A stretch of 64,000 nucleotides of DNA from Cliona cf. orientalis (taxonomy: Eukaryota > Porifera > Demospongiae > Clionaida > Clionaidae): assembly GCA_963930775.1 (NCBI GenBank), contig OZ005690.1, positions 14,286,411-14,350,410 on the forward strand. The letters run 5' to 3'. Below, piece after piece: positions 45,709-59,407 of the stretch. The notes under the pieces were generated by a model. The model was not told the DNA's origin. It was given only the letters and a program-made list of their open reading frames with translations, and did not search any database. Within the stretch, counting starts at the first letter, position 1. Each line of letters opens with the position of its first letter. The position numbers and the translations under genes are program-made.

Positions 45709-48700
45709 ATGAGTCAAGTAGCCACTGAGTCCCAGTCCAGTTCATCTCCTCAGCCCACTGACATCATGACTCAGCGAGTTCACAATAATATAGGTGCGTA
45801 CATATTCACCAGAATGTGGGATCTAGTGGCAAGAACGGCTTCACGAAAAGTTTCAACCATCGAAGATACCAGTGACCTAAAATTTGGGGGCCGTTTGTGC
45901 CACTAGACCCAAAATGTGTATACTTATTTAATATGTGTACATGCATATGTATGAGGGAATCTTTTCAACCTTCACGATTGTATTGATATTCCATGTATGT
46001 ACATTGTGGATGCAGTATTCTTTCCCCCCTGGGGAGCCCCCTTACGAACGTTGTTTCCCTTACATTTTGTGTGGGGTTACCCCCTTCCCTCCTTTGAATT
46101 TTGACACCAACATGTTAAACATAACCTTGAATAAACACTTTCATTCATGTACAGTACATGTATAATAATTTACAGACCAGTGTCGTGTCATGGCTAAAAG
46201 TCATATATTATCATTATATATGTATGTACATGTAGATTCAAGTGGGATAGGAAACGCTGAGTCAGCTCTCCCCCTAAAGAGCATCGGATTGTCGTCGTCG
46301 TCGCATAGTGACCCCTGCCCCATGGAGCTCCATCGCCCCCGGCAACAACTGTCACAGGATCGAGTTCGAAGGTCACGTCGGTTGGTGGAAAGATCGGCAA
46401 AGATCAAGAACGAAACAACTGATACTACTAGTCAGAGGTATGTACAATATATATGCATAACAATAATCTGTTACGCTATGAAGGGGGGAGTACAGGGATT
46501 TCTCATTCCTTGGGTTGATTTACCGTTCCTCCCTAGAATTTCTAAAATGCATGTGGACAACGTACTGATATACATGTATTAAGATATCGAGGTTCTTGGT
46601 TGGGTATATAAATAGATACTAATCCGCATAGAGCGAACGAACATACTTGCTATGCGGATTAGTTCGGTATACATATACATGTATATCATATACTGGGAAT
46701 TTTCGATGACTAATCCATAATATTTTTGTATATACCATTAATTTTTGTGCTCATTACTTTTGCAGGCTTGCTCCTAGACCAATAAAACAAGAGCCACCGC
46801 ACTCCTCCTCTCAACCCTCGTCACAAGTCGCTGCATCCACATCGAGTGCGCCCGGGCCCCTCCCCGACCCCTCTCATCTACCCACTAACGAGCTCCCTCC
46901 TCCCTCTTCGGCCACGCCCTCCACTACTACACATAATAGCACCATCGTCACTGCCCCTTCTTCTCCATCTCACGTTAACACCGCCCCTGAATCAAGTACT
47001 CTAACGAGGTCGGGCCTCACTAACCGGTCATCAACCAGAGAAAATAATTTTCATGGGCCCCTCCCCGACCCCTCTCATCTACCCACTAACGAGCTCCCTC
47101 CTCCCTCTTCGGCCACGCCCTCCACTACTGCACATAATAGCACCATCGTCACTGCCCCTTCTTCTTCTCCGTCTCACGTTAACACCGCCCCTGAATCAAG
47201 TGCTCTAACGAGGTCGGGCCTCACTAACCGGTCATCAACCAGAGAAAATAATTTTCATGGTGCCGTAAGCACCAGAACTCCTACTTCAATCCAAGGCTCC
47301 CCACGTCAGCATGAAAACTCGACTTACGCTCTAACTTTTGCCTCCACGGCTGAAGAAATCCCCTTCCACATGCGCAGCTCGCTCGAAACCACACCCACTG
47401 CCCCACCCACATCTAGGACACATGATCGTGAAGCTTCGTCCAATTTTGCACACTTTCCGAGATCTAATGAAGCCACCCCCATTGCTCCACCCATTTCTTC
47501 TGGTACGGCCACCACGTTGAATACTCAGATGCTTGGTTCAATTCCCACGAGTGTTATTCAAAATTCTCTAGCTCGAGGTACAACTAGCGAGAGAAATTCA
47601 AACATACATGCAACGGCAACTAGCAGAATTGGACTGCCATCATCTCATTTGCTCCTACCAACTAATTTTGATGACTCTACCCATATTATTGAGAATGGGG
47701 CTAGCATGCATAGGAGCGTACCACCACTCGTTTGTGGAATGTCAGCACCTACTGGGCATGCTCAGAACCACAGACCAGATGGAATGTTAGCATCTACTGG
47801 GCATGCTCAGAACCACAGACCAGCTGGAATGTTAGCATCTACTGGGCATGCTCAGAACCACAGACCAGATGGAATGTCAGCATCTACTGGGCATGCTCAG
47901 AACGACAACAGAACAGGTGGAATAAACAATGAAACAGTTTCTTCAAATTCAGCCTCGAGTACCACCACCAGCAATAGTAGCAGTAACCCTCTTGCTGCGC
48001 TATTCGAAGTACCTCTCCCATTGTCTCTACCAATGGGCACCGACCTACACATACCGAGAACGAACCCCACAAACATCTCACTGAGAGAAGAGAGACAAAG
48101 AATAGAGCAGTCCACTGCTTTCATTGCCTCCCACGCACAGGATCGAGCGACCACATCCTCACGTCGCACGAGTAATACTAGTAGCAGTAGTCATAACAGG
48201 CGAAGATGGAGAAGAAGAGAAAACGAAGAAATGGCATCACAATCGATCGAGGGTGAGGGTGTACATGTACGTGAGCGATCGTCGGCTAGGCAAAGACGGC
48301 AACAACGCGTACGAGATCGAGATCGATCCCCCGTCGCCACTACTACTACTAGTCAGCACGATATGACATCATCATCGGCAACATCATCCCTTCTCCCGCG
48401 AGCTACGAGTACGCGTCGAAGACGACATCAGCGTGGTGGTGGTGGTGGTGCTCATAGCAGCCGTAGTGGTAGTAGTGGACCGCCTCCCCCTCTTCTAGGC
48501 ACAAGCGAAACATCAATATCCACCGTCCCTTCCCCTCCTAGTGCTCTACTACATGTACCCATATCTTCTACTAGTAGTACTGCCAATACTCTTGCTGGTA
48601 GGAATGGTGCTGCTTCTGACTATAGAACACAACAACATACATGTATTGGATATCAAGTCGTACCACAAGGACAGACTTCGAGTGTTGCTGCTGGTAGTAG

Positions 48701-51525
48701 CAACTCTGGGGCTCTCGGTAGACCACCGCTGCCACATCTTCACTTATCACAGGGGCAAGGGGGGATGCCGGTAGCGTCGAATTTTCACCATCCACGTCGT
48801 TCATCGTCGTCGTTTCATAATCCGTCGTCCGCTGCTGGTGGTTCGAGTTCTGCTGCTGAATCGGTAGTTCAGGTTCCGATGCCTCAGGGAGCGGTACACG
48901 TCCCAGCGCCATTATCACTGCCAGAGTCCCATTCCGGTACCATACTGTACCCACTCTCTACGTCGCACTCAGTGCCGTCAATGTCCCATTCCCATTTCCC
49001 ATTCCACCCACCTTCATCACGACATGGAATGGGAGTTTCTGTTTCAACTGCCGAACCTGTCGTTATAGCAGCAGATCATGAAGTACCGAGATTTTTGAGA
49101 GAAATTGACGTGGTGAGTAGAAATAGCGGTATCAGCAGTAGAAATAGCGGCAGGAGCGGGGGTGGTGCTGAAGGCGGGGGAGGAGGAGAGAGGAGAGAGT
49201 CTCTCGTTGAGGTGATTGTCGTCGACAGCAGTGATAGCGAACATGAGGTAAGCCCGGAGTAATGACGACCTTTACCTATTTCAGTTCTATACTAGTAAAA
49301 GTATGTACCATAGTTAACATAAACTATTATCCAATATAACATAAGAAATTAGCATTAAAATTTTTATGATTTTTCATAATGTGTATAATTTACATGTATA
49401 TTGAGCAATTATTTACGACGGCAAACAATCGTAACTTTCATCATCATATTCTTCTCTCCACCATAGGACGATGATGATGTCATAGTTAGCGGTGTATCCC
49501 GGGTCCCCAGTTTTCCCGGTCATTTGCCCTGGACCATCAATCGTCACCAGATCTCATCTGACGAAGCTTTCGCTCGCAGACTCCAAGAAGAGTTCGACCA
49601 AGAAGCACATGACGTCTTTGCTCACGTTCCCCCGTCGATATCGTCCCGTCCACAAATGGTCCCGCCCCCTCCCGTCCCGGCTGGCCCGTCCATCCCTCCA
49701 CCGAGGCACCAGCCTCACAACCATCACACTCGCACTGCTGACAGGTATAATCAGATATTGATATTTTTTAGGGGCCAGGGGATGCTTTCAACCCTCCCTC
49801 CCTCCAATTTTCTTACCTTTAATTAAGGGGTTCCCTGTAATTTTGGCTCATAGGCTTGAGGTACACATGTAGCTCAAAAATGAAAATTTATTCTAGGAAA
49901 AGCTAGTATTATAATATTCAACTGGTATCCATTATTCCATTCCACATTCTTCCATTATACATTCCCATTCCACAGCTAGCTATATATGTACATGTACACT
50001 TCGACAACACTCATTTGCATTTACACATCGTATCATTGTATCTTTTTCTCCAGTGGTTCTCTGATTCGAAACAACTACGAAGCATTGGTATCGCACGTCG
50101 AGCGACTAACCCACCACGACGCCATGACACTGCTAAGGATAACTCAGTCTGACGCTCAGAGAAGAACGGGAAGGACTCCCAGGACTCAGGGAGAGTACAG
50201 GAGAGCCATGGAGAATATGGGGGAGGTTCTCATCGTTAGAGCAATTATGGGATCGACTGGGATCCCTCCAACTACCTATGAGGTGAGAGAGAGAGGAAGA
50301 GAGAGAGAGAGAGATAGGGAGAGAGAGGGAGAGAGAGGGGGGGAGGGGAGAGAGGGGGGGAGGGAGAGACATACATGTAATTATGTACCTCAGAGTATGT
50401 ACATGTATGATTCTTTATATTTTGTGATATTGCATTTGTGATTTTTTGTAGGACTTGCTTGAGCTAGCTGAGACTCTTGGACCAGCCAGACCTCAGGGAT
50501 TACCACAGGAAGGTACAACTGCTATAAATTTATAGGGCAAAATCACTAGTTATCTCCATAAGGCGTAGTGAGAGAGGGAGGGTGTGGTTTTTGTTAAGAT
50601 CGAATGAAATTACTCACTGAAGGTCTTTAAATTTATGTGCTTGAAGTACACTAGAGGGTGGGGGGAGAGAGAAAGTTGAAAATACTACTGATCGTTAAAT
50701 CTTAATGAAATGTTAATGTAACAATGTTACACAGTTCAAACAGTGTCACTTCCCCTCCACCTTCCCTTTCAGTTATCAACAATTTTCCTGTGAGGAACTT
50801 CAGGCAATCCCTGGAAACAAATACCAATGGAGAACTACCAAAGTAAGCTCAATATAGCATCTTCCATTTTGCAATTTGTTGGCCAAAATTGCTAGTTATG
50901 TTATTAAAAGTGCCCGAGGGTGCTTATCCAAGACATTATCATAACTGCTGATATTCCAGAGGGGATGATGAATTTACCCTCCCCCCCCCCCCCCCCAAAT
51001 TAAAAGAAATAGATTTTTAACCTCGTTCTGCTAACTATCTCTGTTTCAGGTGTGTTGTGTGTATGTGTGAGTTTGAGGAGAGGGAGAGGCTGCGAACCCT
51101 GCCCTGTGTCCACGAGTTCCACAAAGACTGCATCGACCAATGGCTAAAGGTATGCCATCCCCTTCCCTATGATTATTAAAGCTATGACATTGTAAGAATA
51201 ATAATCTAATCTATGGCTATCCCACCCCTACAATACCCGTATATAGCAGGAAACTTTCGAGGGAGAAATCTTTCACTGATCAATAGAAAGGGAGCATTTC
51301 ATGGAGAAAACTTTCGTGGAATGTTAAAACTGATCGCATAGAACATTCGAATTTGTAGACCCTATACCATTTCCATGTCTTGAAAGGGAAATTGATATTA
51401 AAGTGGGGGGTGGGATTATTGACTACGTTACATGTATATCATTATTAATTTTTTTATGTTTTCCTCACTTGTAGGATCATCGAACCTGCCCTATCTGTCG
51501 CGTTGAACTACATAGTCAACAATAA
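45709..51525 (+). CDS. RNF38/RNF44-like RING-H2 E3 ubiquitin ligase
   Basis: Nine exons: 45709-45793, 46236-46437, 46766-49247, 49467-49744, 50054-50282, 50452-50512, 50773-50842, 51050-51149 and 51475-51525. Together they encode 1185 aa in continuous phase. The large third exon encodes a Ser/Thr/Pro-rich, low-complexity region with two internal repeat arrays and ends in an acidic VDSSDSEHE stretch that continues as DDDDVIVSG. Later exons give [13 protein letters not shown], a helical domain and the segment [18 protein letters not shown], which parallels the pre-RING region of RNF38/44. The RING-H2 finger follows: [24 protein letters not shown], then [14 protein letters not shown] at the end. 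The family transfers ubiquitin to substrates. A donor at 45507 and acceptor at 45667 bracket a likely 5' UTR intron filled by a (CT)n tract. Orthology to RNF38/44 rather than to Arkadia/Praja-type ligases is likely but not certain. Confidence 0.85.
46618..46665. repeat. inverted repeat in RING-gene intron 2
   Basis: ACTAATCCGCATAG and CTATGCGGATTAGT are exact complements, 14-bp arms with an approximately 18-bp loop. Confidence 0.8.
46854..47258 (+). repeat. 201/204-bp in-frame tandem duplication within RING-gene exon 3
   Basis: Unit one starts at 46854 and unit two at 47055, each encoding [20 protein letters not shown] and following residues. The second has one extra TCT codon. The units are almost identical, so the duplication is recent. 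Confidence 0.9.
47736..47915 (+). repeat. four 45-bp in-frame repeats in RING-gene exon 3
   Basis: Four 15-residue units ([15 protein letters not shown] type) start at 47736, 47781, 47826 and 47871. The last one diverges at its end. Confidence 0.92.
50283..50372. repeat. (GA)n tract starting at the donor of RING-gene exon 5
   Basis: The intron begins GTGAGAGAGAGAGG and continues as GA/GGA repeats. The duplicate at 54274 has only a short run. Confidence 0.88.
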
Positions 51526-51767
51526 AAACAGAATTTTTAGACTTGTACAATGTGACACAAAATTTAATATTGACATTCTGCATACCAGCAATATTAAAAA
51601 TTATTATTAATTATTTTTTAGTATTGGGAAATTAATACAATGTTGTTTCCACAGAAGGACAGAGTACAAGTAGGTGGGCGGGGCTCGTCACATACACAAG
51701 ATGCTGCATTAGAGGGGCGTGACTCGCGATACTTGCTATTTAATATTATTATAGCTACTGCTTGAAA

Positions 51768-52982
51768 ATGGCGGAGTATAAATTCGTGAAGGATCTCCCT
51801 GATGATTACCAGTGTATGATCTGCGCCAAGGTGCTGAAAGAACCTCACCTCACGGATTGCTGCGGTCAGCACTTTTGTCAAGCTTGCCTCGAGCAATGGT
51901 TCAAGAAACAAGCCAGGAAGATCTGTCCTCACTGCCGCTCTGAAACCTTCACGCACATGCGCGATCTTCCCCTCAAACGAAAAATTGATATTCTAGAAGT
52001 CTACTGTCCTAACCAAAAAGAAGGTTGCAAGGAGGTAATGAAATTAGGAGTGCTGGATGCTCACAAACGTGTGTGTGGTTTTGCCAAAGTCACCTGTACT
52101 CAGGGATGTGGAAGATTTCTTCTACGTAAGGGTTTGGCACAGCACTGTAACAATGAGTGTTCAAAACGAAAGATATGGTGCAAATATTGTGGGAAATTAG
52201 ATCACTATGAGGTGATAAATGGCAAACATATGACTGTCTGTGAGGAGTACCCAGTGAAGTGCCCCAGGGGGTGTGTTTTGCCAAATGGAATCAAACGGAA
52301 GGATCTTGCTAAGCATGCTAAAATTTGTCCACTGGAAATGGTGCAATGTCCTTTTATCGAAGCTGGATGTACTACTCGAATTCTACGAAAAGATCTCGAT
52401 GCTCATATGGAGTCAAATACACAGCAGCATTTGATGAAAATGATGACGGCTTACAGCAAGCTATCATCTCAAGTAGCAAACCAGACTTTCATTGAACCAG
52501 TGAAACTGACAGATGATAATAATAGCTTCGCGTTCAATATCACTTTGAGCTGAGGGTGGACGAGTTCACCATTCTCTGTACTGGATGGGTACACATTTAG
52601 TATAACACACAAGGAAGGGAAAAAAGCTAGCTTGATGCTACTGAAAGGGAAAAATGATGACCAATTGAAGTGGCCAATGAATCTTCAGTATAAGCTAGAG
52701 ATGCTTATATCCAAACCACGTAGAACGACTGCACAAGGAAGACGAGCAATGACTACTCAAAGACAAGTCTGTACTGTTAAATTATCAAATAACTTAGAAC
52801 GTGTAACTAGTGTATGTAGTAAAGAAATTGCAGATATCGACTTACAGGAGAGTGAATTGCTGAACTGTGAAATAGTAGTAAGACTGGTACCTGTACCTCA
52901 ACCAACTGATGCTGTTCATGTACCCCACATGTGCCCCACACTTACGTGTCCTTATTGTTTTTGTGGTGAATATACCAGTTAA
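51768..52982 (+). pseudogene. RING-TRAF-like gene A, with premature stop
   Basis: An intronless reading frame starts MAEYKFVKDLPDDYQCMICA. A RING finger covers residues about 18-58 (CMICAKV, CCGQHFCQACLEQW, CPHCR). Repeated TRAF-type zinc fingers follow (VYCPNQKEGC, KVTCTQGCG, WCKYCGKL, VKCPRGC, VQCPFIEAGC) and then a short helix (MKMMTAYSKL). The frame stops at a TGA (52551-52553), where genes B and D have CGA. After it the same frame stays open as GWTSSPFSVLDGY through the TRAF-like C-terminal domain to 52982. The 261-aa product would keep the RING and zinc fingers but lose the receptor- or partner-binding C-terminus. A second difference near 52960 moves the last Cys pair out of frame relative to the ending seen in gene D. 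TRAF proteins couple receptors to ubiquitin signalling. Confidence 0.78.
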
Positions 52983-53269
52983 AGCTAAAGCTTGCTATTC
53001 TTGTGGGCGTTTGCTGCCTTCTTATAGTAATGAACAAAAAGTGAATTATTAGATTCTACTATGATCATAATTATTGGTGTTGTGAAATTTAATTTTTTGT
53101 TTCCCTGAAATTAACATAATAATAATTATTATTATGTCATGCTTGAATTTATTAAGCAGGACTCAATCATAATAATATTATTATTATAATATCATTTACA
53201 TGTATATTGAGCAATTTACGACGGCAAACAATCGTAACTTTCATCATCATATTCTTCTCTCCACCATAG

Positions 53270-55308
<2,039 letters not shown>

Positions 55309-55567
55309 CATCAGAATTTTTAGACTTGTACAATGTGGCATAATAATATTGACATTCTGCAATATTAATTTTGTTGATTAACACTACTGGAAATTAAAAA
55401 TGCTGTTTCACAGAAGGAGGCATGCGCAGATTAATTAAACAGAGAACAAGTATATAGGCGGGGCTACTATGGGTTTGCAAAAAAGGGTGGGCGGGGCTCG
55501 TCACATGCACTGCATAATAAAGGGGTGTGGCTCGCGATACTAGCTATTATATAGCTACTGCTTAGAA

Positions 55568-56929
55568 ATGGCGGAGGGCATAATATTCGTGAAGAAGATT
55601 CCTGATGATTATCAATGTGTAATCTGCGCCATGGTGCTGAACGAACCTCACCTCACGGACTGCTGCGGTCAGCATTTTTGCCAAGCTTGCCTCGAGCAAT
55701 GGTTCGAGGAGCAAGCCAAGAAGATCTGCCCCCACTGCCGCTCTGAAACCTTCACGCACATGCGCTATCTTCCCCTCAAACGAAAAATTGATGACCTGGA
55801 AGTCTACTGTCCTTATCTAAATGAAGGTTGCAAGGAGATAATAAAACTGGGAGCATTGGATGCTCACAAAAATATATGTGGTTTTACCAAGGTCACCTGT
55901 ACTCAGAGATGTGGAAAGTTTATCCTTCGTAAGAACTTGAGATGGCACTGTAACAATGAATGTTCGAAACGAAAGGTAAGGTGCAAATATTGTGGGATAG
56001 TCGGTCACTATGAAGTGATAAGTGCCAGACATATGACTATCTGTGAGGAATACCCAGTGAAGTGCCCCAAGGGGTGTACTTTGCCAAATGGAATCAAACG
56101 GAAGGATCTTGCTAAGCATGCTGAAATCTGTCCACTGGAAATGGTGCAATGCCCTTTTCTCGATGCTGGATGTGGCGCTAGAATTCTACGAAAAGACATC
56201 GATGCTCATATGGAGTCAAATATCCAGCAGCATTTGATGAAAATGATGATGGCTTATAGCAAGCTGAAGGTTGAACATATCAAGCTGGACATTGAACATG
56301 GCAAGCTGGAGCATGAACATAGCAAGTTGAAAATTGAACATAGCAAGCTGGAACATGAACATAGCAAGCTGGAGTATGAACATAGCAAGCTGAAGATTGA
56401 ACATACGCATTTTCACAAAGAATTCGACAAGTTGTCATCTCAAGTAGCACATCTTACCCTCATTGAACCCGTGAAACTGACTGATGAAAACAGTAGCTTC
56501 TCGTTCCATATCACTTCAAGCCGAGGATGGACCAGTCCACCGTTCTCTTTATTGGACGGGTACATGTTTAGTATCAAGCACAAGGAAGGGAAAAAAGCTA
56601 GCTTGATGCTGCTGAAAGGGAAATATGATGATCAGTTACAGTGGCCAATGAATCTTCAATATAAGCTGGAGATACGTATAGAGGAGCAAAACAGAACGCC
56701 TGTACAAGGAAGACGAGGAGTAATTACTCTCAGGCAAATTATCCATGCAACTAGCATTTATTTACCGGACAACTTAGAACGCGTGTCTAGTGTATGTAGT
56801 AAAGAAATAGCAGATATTGACTTACCAGAGAGAGAAATACTGAACTATGAAATGGTAGTAACACTATTGCCTGTAAATCTTATATCCAAGTGTTTGTCGT
56901 TAGTGTTTGACTCTACCACTTCCAGTTAA
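55568..56929 (+). CDS. RING-TRAF-like gene B (TRAF-type E3/adaptor)
   Basis: An intact, intronless 453-aa frame. The RING is at residues about 18-58 (CVICAMV, CCGQHFCQACLEQW, CPHCRSETF). TRAF-type zinc fingers run to about residue 215, ending VQCPFLDAGCGARILRKD. A coiled coil of seven near-identical heptads follows (SKLKVEH, GKLEHEH, SKLEYEH and so on, 56258-56404). A C-terminal beta-rich region (GWTSPPFSLLDGY, ASLMLLKGKYDD, ICSKEIADIDLPE-like) occupies the place of a MATH/TRAF-C domain but is divergent. The likely role is a trimeric adaptor/E3 in innate signalling, inferred from architecture. The start ATGGCGGA is shared with the other array members. The heptad array is much longer than in genes A and D. 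Confidence 0.85.
   Translation: MAEGIIFVKKIPDDYQCVICAMVLNEPHLTDCCGQHFCQACLEQWFEEQAKKICPHCRSETFTHMRYLPLKRKIDDLEVYCPYLNEGCKEIIKLGALDAHKNICGFTKVTCTQRCGKFILRKNLRWHCNNECSKRKVRCKYCGIVGHYEVISARHMTICEEYPVKCPKGCTLPNGIKRKDLAKHAEICPLEMVQCPFLDAGCGARILRKDIDAHMESNIQQHLMKMMMAYSKLKVEHIKLDIEHGKLEHEHSKLKIEHSKLEHEHSKLEYEHSKLKIEHTHFHKEFDKLSSQVAHLTLIEPVKLTDENSSFSFHITSSRGWTSPPFSLLDGYMFSIKHKEGKKASLMLLKGKYDDQLQWPMNLQYKLEIRIEEQNRTPVQGRRGVITLRQIIHATSIYLPDNLERVSSVCSKEIADIDLPEREILNYEMVVTLLPVNLISKCLSLVFDSTTSS
56258..56404 (+). repeat. seven 21-bp repeats encoding coiled-coil heptads in TRAF-like gene B
   Basis: Units of AGCAAGCTGGARCATGAACAT type encode SKLEHEH/SKLKIEH heptads. Genes A and D have about one unit at this place. 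Confidence 0.92.
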
Positions 56930-57778
56930 AATAGTAATGTCCATTAATTTTATAATAATTATTATAATAATACAACCTTCAGATTCTTATAAACATGACT
57001 GATGCTAATATTAAAAATTAGTTAATATCGAGTTCAATTATACTAAAAGCATAAAAAACTGAAGGGTGAAGTAGGGATGGGAGGGCCAAAAATTAGTATA
57101 TTATAAACAAAATTTGTAGGGATAATGACGTCCACTATACATCCCTATGCTTGCTTTTCTCGGTTATCCGATGTGCCTGTTGACGGTGATTTGTTGGTGC
57201 TATCCTTAACTTGAATCTTGCATGCTTGTGGGAGATATTGAATCTTGTATGCGTGTGAGAGTTAATATCCTCTATATAATAGTTAGAGACCAAGTCCAAG
57301 GTCTCTATGAAAACTTGTAGGTCTCTATGAGAAATAGAGACCTCCAAGTGTCCAATCAGATGACAGTATTTGTTACAACTATATTCTAAAATAATATTAT
57401 TATGACTCGTAGCAGTGGGGGAATTGACTGCATAGCTATCGCATTATTGCCTGATTAGTTTATTCCTGGCACCTACACAAAAACAAGCATATAGGGATGT
57501 ATAGTGGACGTGACGTGATTCCATCCACCCCATCCCCTGCAGACATTTCATACGATGGTGAACTCTCTCCCTTCTTCCCACTCCCCTTGTTTCTCTTGTG
57601 TTCTTTCGTCACCACTTTTCCTATAACTTTATCATGCATGTATTGTGGAAGTGAGATCTCGGAGCAGTTGATTGATATTATTAACTATTATAGTGTAATT
57701 TTAAGCTCCCTTGCAACGGGGTGATGAATTTTCCCTTTTCCCCTCCCCCCCCCAATATATTTTTAATAATATCATTCT

Positions 57779-57818
57779 GCCATAGATCATATAGACTACG
57801 TAGTCTATATGATCTATG
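57779..57818. repeat. perfect palindrome
   Basis: CATAGATCATATAGACTACG followed by its exact complement. It is in the intron before the RING remnant. Confidence 0.85.
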
Positions 57819-57895
57819 ATTCTGCTGAATTTCCCGTCCCTTCCCCCTTACAATGAATTGGTTTAATCCCGTTCTGCTAACTATCTCTATTTCAG

Positions 57896-59175
57896 GTGTG
57901 TTGTTTGTAGCTATGTGTGAGTTTGAGGAGAGAGAGAGGCTGCGTACCCTGCCCTGTGTCCATGAGTTCCACAAGGACTGCATCGATCAATGGCTAAAGG
58001 TATGCTATCCTCAACATATGATCCAATTTAACTAAGAAATTAGCATTCTACAAATTCTCATAGCATGTAATAACTAGAGCTCTGTAGAGCACATACCCCA
58101 CGCGCACATTGTGCAATCTATAGATTTACTTTCGGTGCATGGCTATAATTTTGTAAACTTCAGAGAAATACATGTAGAAATGCTGCTTAGCCTACTGGGG
58201 GTTTCGGTGACACTTGAAAAAGCGCTCTCTGCACCTACACCTAGCCCAGACCAGGAAGATATGAATTTCTACCTAATAGTATATCTTTTGTAACAATAGT
58301 AGTATAGCTGTCTTACATTATGATTGGTTCCAGATTTCAGTCACAGCATTATTTAAAACATCGACGATCTTTACCAGTCATATGCTTGGCCACTTAGTTG
58401 TGCGCATGAGCAGAAAGGTATGCATATGCATTGATGGACACTGTCGATAGGCGTGGCTACGGTGGCCAACAAAAAGGCACTATTTGTGACGCTCGTGGAC
58501 CGTGTCCCTCAATTTGACGCACACTGAAGCCAGTTTTTCGCCGAATTCGATTGATTCGTTATAATTACGAGTCGCTTAGACGCCTATATCTCGAGATATG
58601 GCGATTTTTATGCTAACGACAACAACGACGACGACAACGACGACACAACCGATTACTTTACCCCTTGCGCATGCGCGCGGGATAATAATGTGGAGCGATT
58701 GACGACCTTTACCAGAAAAAGTGTGCGTTTTCAAAATTATTTTTTTCATACGTTGTATCAGATGAAGTACGGTACTTTAAACTGATTATTTGGGGGGGGG
58801 GGGGGGGAGGACTTATGTTTGATTTTATAGCCACTGGCTATTATACTCAATATACTACATGTACTTTACATAGAAATTATAGAATATTCGAATTTGTCGA
58901 CGCTGTATCATTTTTGTGTGAAATCGAAAGTGATCTACTAATGTGAAGTGGAAGAGGGGATTATGTTGTAATTATTATTAAATTTTAATTTTTTCCTCAC
59001 TTGCTACAATGTGACACAAATTTAATTTCGACATTCCTGTTCTGTATAGTACCAGCAGTTATAATTCAATAATAAAATTCCTCTGGGACACGGAAGCGCT
59101 ATTATTAAATTTTTATTTTTTCCTCTCTTAAAGGATCATTGGACATGTCCTATCTGTCGTGTTAAACTAGAATAA
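57896..59175 (+). pseudogene. RING-exon remnants of the RNF38/44-like gene
   Basis: A third trace of the RING gene. Bases 57896-57999 match the main RING exon but carry four extra bases after the first CVVC codons, so the exon is 104 rather than 100 bp and frameshifted. Bases 59134-59175 match the last exon (WTCPICRVKLE, then stop) with a changed C-terminus. More than 1 kb of unrelated sequence separates the two. It lies between TRAF-like genes B and C, repeating the RNF-TRAF alternation. Confidence 0.72.
58000..59133. other. noncoding stretch between RING-exon remnants
   Basis: Contains half of a fold-back family member (about 58560-58690), a G run (58792-58808) and A/T-rich sequence. No gene recognised. 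Confidence 0.5.
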
Positions 59176-59407
59176 TTATTATTATAATCAGTAATATTAT
59201 TATTGACATTCCACATACTAGCATGCAGTAATTAGTAATAAATTTAATATTATTAACCTCTGGAACACGAAGCATGACCCTTCTCACCAACTTTTGCGTA
59301 CGTAGGAGGGCTGCAGCTGGCGAAGCTATATACTGGTATACTGTATGCGTACTGGCCCTGATATAATATTATTATCCTGAAACTGTCTTAAAAAATAATT
59401 AATATTA

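Noticed and set aside
47324-49244. Several minus-strand and alternate-frame ORFs over the RING-gene exon 3
   Set aside because: They are shadows of the Ser/Pro-rich coding exon; phase-consistent splicing supports only the plus-strand frame.
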